A stretch of 64,000 bases of DNA from Neobacillus cucumis (GTDB taxonomy: Bacteria > Bacillota > Bacilli > Bacillales > Cytobacillaceae): the NCBI RefSeq assembly GCF_002860255.1, contig NZ_PGVE01000041.1, positions 62,001-126,000 on the forward strand, written 5' to 3'. Positions 1 through 9,225 of this stretch are shown one piece after another. The notes beneath the pieces are model-generated. The model saw nothing but the letters and a program-made list of their open reading frames with translations. It was not told where the DNA came from and ran no database searches. Numbering within the stretch: position 1 is the stretch's first letter; each line of letters opens with the position of its first letter. The translations under genes were made by a program, and so were the position numbers.

Positions 1-262
1 CGTTCCTTTGTTAAGCCGTACAACACTTTTTGTAACGATTATGACCTGTCTTTCCTATTTTCAAATGTTTCCTCAATTCCAAATCTTGACGAATGGTGAA
101 CCTCAAAATGAAACCCGTGTGCTAGCCTTAAACATCTATGATCACGCATTTAAGTTTATGAATATGGGCTATGCTTCCGCAATCGCATCCGTCTTGTTTG
201 TGATCATCCTGATTATTACGATTATGCAGCTTAAACTGGGAAAATCCCAGTGGGAATATTAG
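1..262 (+). CDS. Sugar ABC transporter permease, MalF type (3' end only)
   Basis: Only the last ~86 codons are present; the reading frame is open to the window edge, so the start lies upstream. The visible part starts with a 'PLLSRTTLFV' stretch typical of the segment after the EAA loop in MalF/UgpA-type permeases, continues through a periplasmic-side loop, and ends in one strong hydrophobic helix and a short KLGKSQWEY tail. It is followed after 13 bases by the MalG-type partner, with an AGGAGG site at 261-266 between them. The two would form the membrane channel of a carbohydrate ABC importer; the binding protein must lie upstream. Family placement is good, the substrate is unknown. Confidence 0.8.
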   Translation, partial: VPLLSRTTLFVTIMTCLSYFQMFPQFQILTNGEPQNETRVLALNIYDHAFKFMNMGYASAIASVLFVIILIITIMQLKLGKSQWEY

Positions 263-275
263 GAGGCAGGGCCAT

Positions 276-1100
276 ATGAAAAAGAAACTGGATCTTCCTT
301 ATTTCTTCTTATTTTTATTCGTCTTTCTCGGTGCTGCCATTATGTTTATCCCATTCATTTGGATGGTGCTGTCTTCGTTTAAAGGCAGTGACGAAATTCT
401 TTCAGGTGCAGCCAATATTTTTCCAAAGAAAATAACTTTTGAAGGATATAAAACAGTTTTTCAGGATGCTCCTTTTGTTCAATGGTTGATTAATAGTTTG
501 ATATCTTCCACTCTGATTACACTGGCTACACTTTTTACTAGTGCAATGGCAGGTTACATTTTTGGCAAATTTAAGTTTAGGGGGCAGAAGTTTTCCTTTG
601 TCCTGATTTTAGCGACCATGATGGTTCCCTTTCAAGTCATCATGATCCCAAGATATTTGATTGTTTCTGATTTGGGGTTAATCAATCATTTGACGGCATT
701 AATCATTCCCAATTTAATCAGTGGATTTGGCATTTTCCTGGCGAAACAGTTTATTGAATCAATCCCTAATGATTTAATCGAAGCAGCCAGAATAGATGGG
801 GCGGGAGAATTCCGGACATTCTGGAGTCTAATTTTACCGCAGATAAGACCGGCGTTATCAGCTGTCGGCATCTTTACTTTTATGGGAGCATGGAATGATT
901 ATTTATGGCCGTTGATTGTTCTAAACGACCTTAATAAAATGACAGTTCCGCTGGCTTTAGTATTTTTTAACGGACAACATGTTGTGAATTACAATGTGGT
1001 AATGTCGGCCGGGGTGTTAATCATGATTCCTGTCGTGATTGTATTTTTATTGTTCCAACGCCAATTCATTAAAGGTATGACGATGACTGGAATGAAATAG
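276..1100 (+). CDS. Sugar ABC transporter permease, MalG/AraQ type
   Basis: A 274-residue integral membrane protein with six predicted hydrophobic segments. The ATPase-contact EAA loop is clear ('EAARIDGAGEFRTFWSLILP', about residues 168-187). Length and order match the second permease of CUT1-family carbohydrate importers. The ATG follows AGGAGG by nine bases. It sits between the MalF-type permease and a family 4 glycosidase, so the imported solute is probably a glycoside hydrolysed by the next gene. No ATPase gene is present here; CUT1 systems often share the MsmX ATPase encoded elsewhere (family knowledge). Confidence 0.88.
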   Translation: MKKKLDLPYFFLFLFVFLGAAIMFIPFIWMVLSSFKGSDEILSGAANIFPKKITFEGYKTVFQDAPFVQWLINSLISSTLITLATLFTSAMAGYIFGKFKFRGQKFSFVLILATMMVPFQVIMIPRYLIVSDLGLINHLTALIIPNLISGFGIFLAKQFIESIPNDLIEAARIDGAGEFRTFWSLILPQIRPALSAVGIFTFMGAWNDYLWPLIVLNDLNKMTVPLALVFFNGQHVVNYNVVMSAGVLIMIPVVIVFLLFQRQFIKGMTMTGMK

Positions 1101-1114
1101 GGAGGGACCTTTAA

Positions 1115-2440
1115 TTGAAAAAGAGGAAAATTGTTCTTATTGGTGCAGGCAGTTCTGTATTTACCCAAGGATTAGTCGCTGATTTTATTACTTCTGGGAA
1201 AGACTTTGCCCCGCTTGAAATTGGTCTTGTTGATATTGATGAAAAAGCGCTTGATTCCATTACCAAGCTGACGAAAAAAATGGTAGAAGTAAAAGCTGCC
1301 GATATGGAGATTCATTCTTCAGTTGATCGACGGGAATTGCTTCCAAATGCCGATGTGGTGATAACCACTATAGCCGTTGGCGGTAGACGAGCTTGGGAAG
1401 ATGATGTATTCATTCCGAGAAAATATGGAATCTATCAGCCTGTTGGCGATACGACTATGCCAGGTGGAATATCCCGGGCACAGAGAATGATTCCCGTCAT
1501 GTTAGAGATTGCTAGAGATATACAAGAATTATGTCCCAATGCTTATTTCTTTAACTACTCCAACCCGATGACGGCAATCTGTGCAGCCATCCATAAGGAA
1601 CTGGGAATGAATGTGATAGGACTATGCCATGGTGTCATCCATGTCGAGCAATACTTGGCGCGTTACTTGGGAAGGAAACTATCAGAAGTTAAATCCATTG
1701 GTGTGGGTTTAAACCATCTAACCTTCCTTTACGATATCAGGGTAAGTGGGGAGGATGCGAAACAATTATTAATAGAAAGGTATTATGAGCTGCAAAAAAA
1801 AGAGACTCTCCAATATGCTGACAACCCATTCTCTTGGACTTTTTTTGAAAAATATAAAATGTTCCCGGCTGTTTTGGACCGTCATGTCGTGGAGTTTTTC
1901 CCGGAACGGTTTGCCAGCGGCGATTATTATGGAAAAAAGCTGGGTGTCGAGGCAATTTCGTTTGAAGATGTTATTGCCGACGGGGACCGAATCTACGAAG
2001 AAATGCATGAAATGGCTGACGGCAGACGGGAATTGAACCATCATCTCTTCAAACGGTCTGATGGGGAGCATGAGCAACTGGTTGATATTCTACATTCACT
2101 TTACTTCGATGAAAGAAAGATTTTTTCGGTGAATATGCCTAATAATGGCGCCATTCCCAATCTGCCTAGGCATGCAGTCCTTGAGCTTCCGGCAGTTGCC
2201 GCAGCAGGAGGTTTTAAACCGCTTTATTTGCCTGATTATCCGTCCATTGCGGCATCCTTTATTAGAAAAAGACTGACGGTCGTGGATTTAACGGTAGAAG
2301 CTGCATTGACGGGCGATGTTTCTTTATTTGTAGAGGCGTTACTCGCAGATGGTTCCGTTCAAACAGAGGGTGCTGCATTAAGATTGGCACATGAGTTACT
2401 GGAAGCCAATCGAGAGCATCTGCCGCAATATTTTAGCTAA
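1115..2440 (+). CDS. Family 4 glycoside hydrolase (NAD/Mn-dependent)
   Basis: A 441-residue GH4 enzyme. The N-terminal Rossmann fold has 'KIVLIGAGSSVFTQGL' at residues 5-20; the Mn-binding Cys is in the 'GLCHGV' motif (Cys171) and its partner His in 'GLNHLTF' (His201); 'FNYSNPM' at 146-152 is the family substrate loop. GH4 enzymes oxidise C3 of the sugar with NAD, eliminate the aglycone and re-reduce. The CHG form of the Cys motif suggests the alpha-glucosidase/alpha-glucuronidase branch rather than the melibiase branch, but I would not name a substrate. TTG start at 1115 with GGAGGG eight bases upstream. Acts in the cytoplasm on the solute imported by the preceding permeases. Confidence 0.85.
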   Translation: MKKRKIVLIGAGSSVFTQGLVADFITSGKDFAPLEIGLVDIDEKALDSITKLTKKMVEVKAADMEIHSSVDRRELLPNADVVITTIAVGGRRAWEDDVFIPRKYGIYQPVGDTTMPGGISRAQRMIPVMLEIARDIQELCPNAYFFNYSNPMTAICAAIHKELGMNVIGLCHGVIHVEQYLARYLGRKLSEVKSIGVGLNHLTFLYDIRVSGEDAKQLLIERYYELQKKETLQYADNPFSWTFFEKYKMFPAVLDRHVVEFFPERFASGDYYGKKLGVEAISFEDVIADGDRIYEEMHEMADGRRELNHHLFKRSDGEHEQLVDILHSLYFDERKIFSVNMPNNGAIPNLPRHAVLELPAVAAAGGFKPLYLPDYPSIAASFIRKRLTVVDLTVEAALTGDVSLFVEALLADGSVQTEGAALRLAHELLEANREHLPQYFS

Positions 2441-2453
2441 GGAGAAGGTCAAA

Positions 2454-3389
2454 ATGGAGAAAAACATTTTTGTTTTGGGAGAGTTAAACGTCGATTTAAT
2501 TTTCTCAGGAGAGGACATCACGCCGGAATGGAATCGGGAAAAGCTGGTCGATCATTTTGAACAGGTGCTGGGTTCATCTTCGGCAATCACGGCATGTGTT
2601 TTAGCGGGTCTAGGACATTCGGTATATTTTGTTGGTGTCGTCGGGGATGACCCATTCGGCCACTTTTGTATAAATCAGCTAAACACCAAAGGGGTAAAAA
2701 CTAATTTTGTTACAATAGACCCTAAATTGAAAACAGGTGTAACCCTTTCTTTGTCAACCTCAAAGGATCGGGCGCTCTTGACCTACATGGGTGCGATACC
2801 AAAATTGAAAAAAGAATATTTGCCTAAAGGGTTATTTCAAATGGCAGATCACATTCATTTTGGTTCTTACTATTTACAGCAGGATATCAGGCAAAAATGG
2901 AAAGAGATTTTTTCAGAAGCCAAAAGATCCGGAGTCAGCACCTCATTCGACACCGGCTGGGACCCGGACAATCAATGGCATTCCAGCGACCTTCTTGAAC
3001 TGCTTGAGTTTACAGATTTCTTTATCCCGAGTGAAGATGAATTGTTTCATATTTTAAATATCAATCAATTATCGGATATCCCGGAAAATCTTCCTCAAAA
3101 GCGTGGCATGGTTGCGGTGAAAAGAGGGAAACACGGTTCAGTTCTGTTTGATAATAATGGTACGTCCCTTCATGTAGAAGCGTTTTTGGTAAACCCGATT
3201 GACACAACGGGTGCGGGGGACTCTTTTAATGCAGGGTTAATTTCAGGTTATTTAGCAAATAAAAGGGGGGAGGAATTGCTCCGATTTGCCAATGCCTGTG
3301 GTGCTCTAGCAACCTTAAGAATTGGAGGAGCGAGCTCTGTTCCAAGTATGGAAGAGGTAAGCCTATTTCAAAACAGCTTTGCGGGTTAA
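2454..3389 (+). CDS. PfkB-family carbohydrate kinase
   Basis: A 311-residue ribokinase-fold sugar kinase. The N-terminal 'GELNVDLIF' and the C-terminal PfkB signature 'DTTGAGDSFNAGLISGYL' (catalytic Asp in GAGD) are intact, and an internal 'VKRGKHGSVLF' strand fits the nucleotide site. The start is taken at ATG 2454 because AAGGAGAAGG (2439-2448) precedes it; an in-frame extension to 2391 would overlap the GH4 gene by 50 bases without a ribosome site. Probably phosphorylates the sugar released by the GH4 enzyme; which sugar cannot be told from sequence. Confidence 0.85.
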   Translation: MEKNIFVLGELNVDLIFSGEDITPEWNREKLVDHFEQVLGSSSAITACVLAGLGHSVYFVGVVGDDPFGHFCINQLNTKGVKTNFVTIDPKLKTGVTLSLSTSKDRALLTYMGAIPKLKKEYLPKGLFQMADHIHFGSYYLQQDIRQKWKEIFSEAKRSGVSTSFDTGWDPDNQWHSSDLLELLEFTDFFIPSEDELFHILNINQLSDIPENLPQKRGMVAVKRGKHGSVLFDNNGTSLHVEAFLVNPIDTTGAGDSFNAGLISGYLANKRGEELLRFANACGALATLRIGGASSVPSMEEVSLFQNSFAG

Positions 3390-3415
3390 GTAGTTGATCC
3401 ACGGTGGTGGAAAGG

Positions 3416-4597
3416 ATGAAAGAGATAAAAAAGCAAATCTTTTCTTTAAAGCTATTATTCTTTGTGTTTGGTGGTACAAATGTATTAATTGGCCCATTTT
3501 TACCGCTATATTTTATTCATCAGGGTTTTTCTCCATTAGATGTAGGTTTTATTCTTGGAATCGCTTCCTTGTTTGGTGTCATCGGCCAACCGATATGGGC
3601 TTTTTTAAGCGATCGGTTTAAAACGATAAAAAAAATCCTTTTGATATTATTTTTATCGTGTCTAATCATAAGTACTGGGATGTTCATTAGTAAAACACTT
3701 CCCGTGGTGCTAATTTTTTCGATTTTATTTTATCTGGTCTGGTCTCCCTCGGGTGTGTTAATTGATAGTATGGCTGTATGGAAAGTAAACACTCTTAAGA
3801 CAAAATATGGGCATATTCGCTTGTGGTCTTCCATTGGGTTCGCTGGAATTGCTTTATTGGCAGGGCCATTATTGGAGTTTACAGGAATTAACAAGCTAAA
3901 TCTGATTTATTGGTCCTTTCTAATTATCATTATGGTAACAATTCTTCCAATACAGGAGCAATGGGAATCAACGGAAGCTGTTGAATTGCAAGATATTGTA
4001 ATGCTGTTTAAAAATAAGGAATTTACTTGGTTCTTAGTCTTGCTTTTTATTTTATCAATCCCTAATGGTTTAAACAGCATGTTCAGCATTCATATGAAGG
4101 AGTTGGGGGCGGGTGAGCAGCTAATCGGTTTTGCTACAACTATACTAGCAGCAAGTGAAGTACCCGTTTTTTATTTTTTAGGGAAGCATATAGAAAAATA
4201 TAAAGAAATACCATTGCTTAGTATTGTATGCATTCTTTATACATTGCGATGGACCTCCACTGCTCTGATCACTTCTCCGGTGATCTTAACGTTTCTTCAA
4301 GTCAGTCAAAGTGTAACATTTGCACCCCTATGGCTGATTGCTTTGCAGGCAGTTGTCCGCATGGTACCTGACCATTTACGTAGTACAGGGCAAACAGTTT
4401 TGGCCATTACGAGCTTTGGTATAGTGTCTATATTCGGCAATATGGCGGGAGGCTGGCTATTTCAAACATACGGTGGAAGGTTTATGTATTTGACGATGGG
4501 GTGTATCACTGCTTTTGCAGCACTTCTCTTTTTCATCACGTTTTTATGGCAGAAAAATTATAAAACTTCCACTAAGCCTAATCGCTATTTTTCATAG
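3416..4597 (+). CDS. MFS transporter (MFS_1-like, nucleoside/sugar:H+ symporter type)
   Basis: About 393 residues with twelve hydrophobic segments. An early 'GGTNVLIGPFLPLYF' helix and 'QPIWAFLSDRFKTIKK' after helix 2 match the MFS_1-like branch that also contains LacY-type and nucleoside:H+ symporters. GTG codons at 3404 and 3407 also open the frame, but the GGTGGTGG at 3403-3410 would then lie inside the gene; ATG 3416 fits that ribosome site better. Last gene of the sugar operon, followed by a terminator at 4629. Substrate unknown; uptake or efflux of the same glycoside is likely. Confidence 0.75.
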   Translation: MKEIKKQIFSLKLLFFVFGGTNVLIGPFLPLYFIHQGFSPLDVGFILGIASLFGVIGQPIWAFLSDRFKTIKKILLILFLSCLIISTGMFISKTLPVVLIFSILFYLVWSPSGVLIDSMAVWKVNTLKTKYGHIRLWSSIGFAGIALLAGPLLEFTGINKLNLIYWSFLIIIMVTILPIQEQWESTEAVELQDIVMLFKNKEFTWFLVLLFILSIPNGLNSMFSIHMKELGAGEQLIGFATTILAASEVPVFYFLGKHIEKYKEIPLLSIVCILYTLRWTSTALITSPVILTFLQVSQSVTFAPLWLIALQAVVRMVPDHLRSTGQTVLAITSFGIVSIFGNMAGGWLFQTYGGRFMYLTMGCITAFAALLFFITFLWQKNYKTSTKPNRYFS

Positions 4598-4628
4598 CGT
4601 ATATTAACTATTTCCCTATAACATAAGC

Positions 4629-4660
4629 AAAGGTCATTGAGCTTCCTCTCAATGACCTTT
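4629..4660. terminator. Bidirectional intrinsic terminator
   Basis: Perfect 13-bp inverted repeat (AAAGGTCATTGAG / CTCAATGACCTTT) with a 6-base loop, lying between the convergent MFS gene and the minus-strand Sel1 gene. Arms end in A and T runs, so it can serve both strands. Confidence 0.85.
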
Positions 4661-4678
4661 ACTTATTTAAAGAGCTCA

Positions 4679-5326
4679 TTATTTGTATGTACTTAAACCA
4701 TAATGAATTGCTCCCATATAACCCAGTTTTGCTGATTCGATAATTAACTCATATGCTTCTTCAAACCTAAATTGTTTTTCGAGTAAAACGGCAAGATTTA
4801 ACATGGAAGGTGGATAACCTAGCTTAACAGCATTTTTATAATAGCTTTCTGCTTTTTTATAATCAGGTAAAATGTTAGAGTATCCAAATTGATAAATTTT
4901 ACCTAATGTATCTATTGCTTCCGTTTCACCTTGAATTGCAGCATTATTAAGAGAAAGTAGTGCTTGATTAATATCTAAAACAACACCTAAACCTTCAAGA
5001 TACATAATCCCTTGGTAATAAAGAGCACCAGCATGTCCTTGATCGGCAGCTTCAGAAAAGTATTTGAATGCCTTAAGATAGTCTTTTACCACACCTAATT
5101 GGTCATTACCGAAATAGTGGTGTTTTCCCATTTCGAACTCCGCATGAGAGAATCCTTTATTTAGAGTTTGAGTTAAAATCTCTAATGATTCTAAAAAGCT
5201 TTCAGCTTCATAGAATCTTTTATATTTCTTAAAAAGGTCCTGAAGAGTATCATTTTCTACCAAAACATGTTCATTATTGAGCATTTTATTGAAGTCACTA
5301 TTTAATTTAGTTTCACCGATTTTCAA
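4679..5326 (-). CDS. Sel1-like repeat protein
   Basis: About 215 residues made mostly of alpha-helical Sel1/TPR-like repeats: 'AFKYFSEAADQGHAGALYYQGIMYLEGLG', 'ALLSLNNAAIQGETEAIDTLGKIYQFG' (both split here only by position) and further degenerate copies at the C-terminus. Such repeats are protein-protein scaffolds, often in regulatory or toxin-immunity contexts; nothing shows its partner. The start is TTG at 5326 because an AGGAGGGA site lies 5-8 bases upstream; the longer frame to 5398 has no ribosome site. No signal peptide. Stands alone between two strong hairpins. Confidence 0.7.
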   Translation of the reverse strand: MKIGETKLNSDFNKMLNNEHVLVENDTLQDLFKKYKRFYEAESFLESLEILTQTLNKGFSHAEFEMGKHHYFGNDQLGVVKDYLKAFKYFSEAADQGHAGALYYQGIMYLEGLGVVLDINQALLSLNNAAIQGETEAIDTLGKIYQFGYSNILPDYKKAESYYKNAVKLGYPPSMLNLAVLLEKQFRFEEAYELIIESAKLGYMGAIHYGLSTYK

Positions 5327-5477
5327 ATTATTCCCTCCTAATAGTTTTAGAATATAGTAATTGCTAGTAATATAGATAAATAAAAAAACCATTAGCATCT
5401 TGGTTTTTTGTAGGGGAACCTATTTGTTTTTCAAGAGAACAAATGTTTTATAGTAAAATTAGGATGGGTAAATGAAC

Positions 5478-5514
5478 ATCCCTCGTATATTCTAAACATG
5501 AATATACAAGGGAT
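5478..5514. repeat. 15-bp inverted repeat, hairpin
   Basis: Arms ATCCCTCGTATATTC and GAATATACAAGGGAT with a 7-base loop and one C/A mismatch. No T-run follows on either strand, so it is not a classical terminator; it lies downstream of the small minus-strand gene 5574-5780 and upstream of the Sel1 gene, and may be an mRNA 3' stabiliser or an operator. Confidence 0.5.
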
Positions 5515-5573
5515 GCCTAATTAACTTGAATAAAATGCTTGATCATCCATTTACCTGCCATTCACATGAACAG

Positions 5574-5780
5574 TTAGATAAGGACTGTTTCTCTTTTTTC
5601 TTGCTGAATTTCTTTTTCAGCAGCTTCCCACCAACGGTACGAACCGGTTTGGCGTAAATCTGCAACAGAAGAACCAGGTGTCATATCGATTCCTAATTTA
5701 ACCATATCTAATGAATGTCCATCATCATCATCAAAGTTAGAGCAAATTCGGTAAATATCGTTAAAATCAGCGAATGACAT
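5574..5780 (-). CDS. Small hypothetical protein, acidic
   Basis: 68 residues, not recognised. It has an acidic stretch (DDDDGHSLDM, residues 17-26), a central 'GIDMTPGSSVADLRQTGSYRWW' region quoted only in part elsewhere, and a charged C-terminal helix rich in E, K and Q. A strong AAGGGAGG ribosome site lies nine bases before the ATG, which is the main reason for calling it real. No membrane segment or signal peptide. It is oriented like the thiolase upstream, 173 bases away, and may be cotranscribed with it. Confidence 0.6.
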   Translation of the reverse strand: MSFADFNDIYRICSNFDDDDGHSLDMVKLGIDMTPGSSVADLRQTGSYRWWEAAEKEIQQEKRETVLI

Positions 5781-5952
5781 GATCAGGGCCTCCCTTCTTA
5801 AAAAGGATTAGGGAATTAAAAATATATTCCCTATATCCTAATTATAAGGTAAAAAGAATCTCTGGAAGAGGAAAAATAATGAATTTATTTTGAATCTTAT
5901 AATAATTCAGAAAGGAGTTATCCTCTAGTCTGTTGAGATTTTTCTATTCTGA

Positions 5953-7140
5953 TTAAATATTTTCAACGATTGTTGCTACACCTTGGCCTCCGCCCACACA
6001 TAATGTAGCTAAACCAAAACGATCTTCTCGTTTCTTCATTTCATGAATTAATGACACTAAAATTCTTGCCCCGCTCGCACCAATAGGGTGTCCTAAGGCG
6101 ATTGCTCCGCCATTAACATTTAACTTTTCTTTATCAAAATGTAATTCACGGTCAACAGCAATGGATTGAGCTGCAAATGCTTCATTTGCCTCAATTAAAT
6201 CAAGATCTTCTAATGAAAGGGAAGCAGTATTTAAAGCTTTTTTAATTGCTGGAACAGGTCCGATACCCATAATACTTGGGTCCACACCAGCAACTGCATT
6301 GGCTTTAATCACTACCAATGGCTTTAGCTGAAGCTCTTCTGCCTTTTTACGGCTCATAACAACTAAAGCAGCTGCACCATCATTAATACCTGAAGCATTA
6401 CCAGCTGTTACTGATCCATCTTTTTTAAATGCAGGACGAAGTTTTTCTAAGCTTGCAGCGGTTGTTCCAAACTTAGGGAACTCATCCTGGCTGAAGACGG
6501 TTACTTGACCTTTACGACCTGGTATCTCAACCGGAACAATTTCATCTGCAAATCTATTAGACTCAATCGCAGCTTGAGCCTTTTGTTGGCTCCATGCAGC
6601 AAACTCATCTTGCTCATTTCGTGAGATTTCATACTTTTCTGCAAGATTTTCAGCTGTTACACCCATGTGATAATTATTTTCAGCGCACCATAACCCATCC
6701 TGAATCATGCTGTCTAAAATTTTCTGATCTCCCATTTTAAAACCATTGCGGCCGCCTTTTAAGATATATGGTGATTGGCTCATATTTTCCATTCCGCCTG
6801 CAACAATTACTTCAGCTTCTCCAGAAAGAATCGCTTGTGTTGCTAAGTGAACGGCTCTTAAACCAGAACCACAAACCATATTAATCGAAATAGCTGGGGA
6901 TTCCTGAGGAACTCCTGCCGCAAGGGAGGCTTGTCTTGCAGGGTTTTGTCCTGCGCCAGATTGTAACACATTTCCCATAATCACTTGATCAACATGATTA
7001 GGAGAAATACCTGCTCTTTCAATCGCCGCTTTGATTGCAGTGGCTCCAAGTTCTTTAACTGAAACATTTTGTAAACTTCCTAGAAAACTTCCAATAGGTG
7101 TTCTAACTGCACTAACAATAACAACTTCGTTTACTGACAT
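5953..7140 (-). CDS. phaA: Acetyl-CoA C-acetyltransferase (thiolase)
   Basis: 395-residue thiolase II. Condenses two acetyl-CoA to acetoacetyl-CoA, the first step of poly-3-hydroxybutyrate synthesis, and can run in reverse in beta-oxidation. All catalytic residues are visible: nucleophile Cys90 in '[11 protein letters not shown]', His351 in '[10 protein letters not shown]', and acid/base Cys381 in 'TLCVGGGQG'. ATG 7140 is chosen over an ATG five codons upstream because GGGAGG lies seven bases before it. The phaA assignment rests on proximity to phaRBC; the same family is called atoB, thlA or mmgA in other contexts, so the symbol is tentative. Confidence 0.85.
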   Translation of the reverse strand: MSVNEVVIVSAVRTPIGSFLGSLQNVSVKELGATAIKAAIERAGISPNHVDQVIMGNVLQSGAGQNPARQASLAAGVPQESPAISINMVCGSGLRAVHLATQAILSGEAEVIVAGGMENMSQSPYILKGGRNGFKMGDQKILDSMIQDGLWCAENNYHMGVTAENLAEKYEISRNEQDEFAAWSQQKAQAAIESNRFADEIVPVEIPGRKGQVTVFSQDEFPKFGTTAASLEKLRPAFKKDGSVTAGNASGINDGAAALVVMSRKKAEELQLKPLVVIKANAVAGVDPSIMGIGPVPAIKKALNTASLSLEDLDLIEANEAFAAQSIAVDRELHFDKEKLNVNGGAIALGHPIGASGARILVSLIHEMKKREDRFGLATLCVGGGQGVATIVENI

Positions 7141-7601
7141 CCTAATACCTCCCAAAGTAAATATTAATGCTATGTATAATTTCCTCCCATATAATACTAC
7201 ATAAAATTAATAGATTACCCATTAACTATTCGACAAAATCAGAGGCCGCTTTAATAGATTTTATAAAACTTTCTCAGGAAATTCATTATATTTTATGAAG
7301 GAATATAGTGGAGGAAAACACTATTGAGTTGCGGTTAAAAGCTTATTCTCTATTTCCTATCCAAACAAAATAAAACGAGTTCCATATATTGATTAGATAG
7401 GCGAGAAATTTGTTGAAAAATAGTAAGAATTGTAGAAATAAATTTCTCAACTATCTTCTTTTTTTAGGATATCGACAAAAACATGATTGTTCATATAGTA
7501 ATAATGTATTGATTATTGAATGGAAAAAGGGAAAAAACATGGATAGGATGTTTTTCCCCTTTCAGCTTTGATATCAAATCTATATATTTCAAAAATTAAC
7601 T
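7141..7601. other. Intergenic region between thiolase and SDR gene
   Basis: About 460 AT-rich bases without a plausible gene. The only clear element is the terminator of the SDR gene at 7526-7562; the rest presumably carries the minus-strand thiolase promoter, but I see no convincing -35/-10 pair. Confidence 0.5.
7526..7562 (-). terminator. Terminator of the SDR reductase gene
   Basis: Read on the minus strand, a 15-bp stem (AAAGGGGAAAAACAT against its complement, one mismatch) with a 7-base loop, followed by TTTTTCC. It lies 39 bases after the stop of the reductase. Confidence 0.7.
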
Positions 7602-8336
7602 TTATATAACCAAGCCTCCATCAACACTTAAAACAGTGCCATTAATATATTTTGCATCATCTGATGCCAAGAAAAGGTAGGCTGCTGCAATATCCTCTGG
7701 TTTACCGAGTTTTTTTAGTGGGGTTTTATCTTTCATATAATTGAGTACCTTTTCTGGAACCGCGGCAGTCATGCCAGTTTCTATGAAACCAGGTGCAACC
7801 GCATTTACTCTAATTCCCTTTGGTCCAAATTCTTTTCCCCAGCTTTTAGTTAATCCGATTACGCCAGCTTTTGTCGCAGCATAATTAGTTTGACCAATAT
7901 TACCGTATAGACCGACGACAGAAGATGCATTAAGGATGACACCCGATCCTTGTTTCAACATAATCGGGGCGACCGCTTTGGTGCATTTAAAAACCCCAGA
8001 TAAGTTAACTGAAATGACTTTTTCCCAATCCGATTCCTCCATCTTTGTAAGAAATCCGTCAAGGGTAATCCCCGCATTGTTTATTAAAACGTCGATTTTA
8101 CTATGCTTTTGAACAATAGCTTCAACCATTCCTTCAATCTGTGAGCTATCTGTTACATTGACTTGAAAAAATTCTGCTTTTTCATCATTTAATTCTTCTA
8201 ATGCCTTTCTGCCAGCAGATTCATCATAATCACAAATAATCACATTCGCTCCTTCGATTAAAAATTTCTTTGCAGTTTCTTTTCCAATTCCTTGAGCTCC
8301 GCCAGTAATTAAAACAACGCTTTCACTAAACTTCAA
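7602..8336 (-). CDS. SDR reductase, FabG/PhaB type
   Basis: 244-residue classical short-chain dehydrogenase. Cofactor motif 'ITGGAQGIGKE' near the N-terminus, 'NNAG' after strand 4, catalytic Ser in 'NASSVVG' and the YxxxK pair in 'QTNYAATKAG'. Probably a 3-oxoacyl-(ACP or CoA) reductase. TTG start at 8336 has GAGGTGG seven bases upstream; the open frame extending to 8495 reads as low-complexity non-homologous sequence and lacks a site. It is transcribed away from phaRBC, which carry their own reductase, so it may be a second acetoacetyl-CoA reductase that feeds the polymer pathway. Confidence 0.82.
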   Translation of the reverse strand: MKFSESVVLITGGAQGIGKETAKKFLIEGANVIICDYDESAGRKALEELNDEKAEFFQVNVTDSSQIEGMVEAIVQKHSKIDVLINNAGITLDGFLTKMEESDWEKVISVNLSGVFKCTKAVAPIMLKQGSGVILNASSVVGLYGNIGQTNYAATKAGVIGLTKSWGKEFGPKGIRVNAVAPGFIETGMTAAVPEKVLNYMKDKTPLKKLGKPEDIAAAYLFLASDDAKYINGTVLSVDGGLVI

Positions 8337-8597
8337 ACCATCCACCTCTTTTTTAAAATTTTTCTTAAACCAGAAATCTGAAGAGAAACAAATACAGTCT
8401 GAAATTTTGTCTAATTTGTGAACAAAAAAAACAACGAACGCGATAAATTTGTCGATACTTGTTGAAAAAACAGGTATTGCGTGACCACAAAACAATCATA
8501 TATTCTAAAAAAAACAATCGCGATTTGCTAAAAATACTATTCAACTTATAACAAAAATAGAACAAATGAAAATTTAATCACCAAAAAAAACGGATTT

Positions 8598-8611
8598 TGT
8601 AAACGCTTAAA
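8598..8611 (+). promoter_or_regulatory. Candidate cre (CcpA) site
   Basis: TGTAAACGCTTAAA matches the cre consensus TGWAANCGNTNWCA except for one position. It lies about 185 bases before phaR. Flanking AAACGG/CCGTTT arms add symmetry. Function inferred only. Confidence 0.4.
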
Positions 8612-8731
8612 CCGTTTCTATTATTGGGTTTTGAGGAGTTTTAAAAAAATTCTATATATGTAATCAACATAGAGGTTAGAAAAATGTCGTAAATTGCAAT
8701 AATATTTTTAGATTATTTTTAATGTTTGTTC

Positions 8732-8760
8732 TTTAATTGTTTGAAAGATGTTAGTATGAT
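8732..8760 (+). promoter_or_regulatory. Possible sigma-A promoter of phaRBC
   Basis: A TATGAT -10 at 8755-8760 with a poor -35 (TTTAAT) 17 bases upstream; the start codon of phaR is 35 bases downstream. The -10 is good, the -35 weak. Confidence 0.35.
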
Positions 8761-8795
8761 AAAAATGTCGAGAAAAATTACAAGGAGGAATTAAA

Positions 8796-9191
8796 TTGAC
8801 TACAGATTTTAACATTCTTGATATGTGGAAGGATCTTTATAACCAGTCCAGTAAACTTTATGATGAGAAAATAACTGAATCTTTTCCATCCCAAGGCATT
8901 GGACAAATTTTGGACATGAATCTACAATTTAAGAAATTAATGGACGAAACAACAGAGAAGTATTTAGAACTCGGGAATATGCCATCACGCAAGGACCTTG
9001 CAAACTTGTCCTCTCAAATTGTCAATGTTGATGCAAAAGTTGACAGTTTAGAAGAGTTACTTGAGGATAAACTCGAGACCCTTGACAATCAGGTGTCATT
9101 TAAAAGCGAATTAACAGAATTAAAAACCGAAATGAAGAATCTTGATAAAAAGCTAAACCAAATTCTTTCTATTTTAAAGACTAAAGAATAA
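8796..9191 (+). CDS. phaR: PHA synthase subunit PhaR (class IV)
   Basis: 131 residues, the small regulatory partner of PhaC in the class IV synthase of Bacillus. The start 'FNILDMWKDLYNQSSKLYDE' is typical; the C-terminal half (about residues 65-130) is a heptad-rich, charged coiled coil ('LEELLEDKLETLDNQ', 'ELKTEMKNLDKKLNQIL'). TTG start with AAGGAGG eight bases upstream. PhaR binds PhaC at the PHB granule surface and is required for activity (family knowledge). First gene of phaR-phaB-phaC; assignment is supported by both sequence and order. Confidence 0.9.
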   Translation: MTTDFNILDMWKDLYNQSSKLYDEKITESFPSQGIGQILDMNLQFKKLMDETTEKYLELGNMPSRKDLANLSSQIVNVDAKVDSLEELLEDKLETLDNQVSFKSELTELKTEMKNLDKKLNQILSILKTKE

Positions 9192-9225
9192 TTTACATAC
9201 TAACATCTAATGGGGGATGAAAATC

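Larger units (their letters stand above)
8337..8795. other. Divergent regulatory region of the PHA locus
   Basis: About 460 AT-rich bases between the SDR gene and phaR with no supported gene. It holds a cre-like box at 8598-8611 set inside a 6-bp inverted repeat (AAACGG...CCGTTT, 8588-8617), and a weak sigma-A candidate at 8732-8760. Confidence 0.6.

Noticed and set aside
1737-2077. Overlapping frames on both strands inside the GH4 gene
   Set aside because: They lie within a complete GH4 enzyme with all its motifs and lack ribosome sites.
5382-5409. AAAAAACC/GGTTTTTT hairpin upstream of the Sel1 gene
   Set aside because: Only A/T pairs plus two C-G pairs with an 11-base loop; weak, and no gene ends there on the plus strand.
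8337-8565. Extra N-terminal 53 residues and overlapping frame upstream of the SDR gene
   Set aside because: Cys/Phe/Ile-rich sequence without homology to SDR enzymes; the TTG at 8336 has a proper ribosome site.
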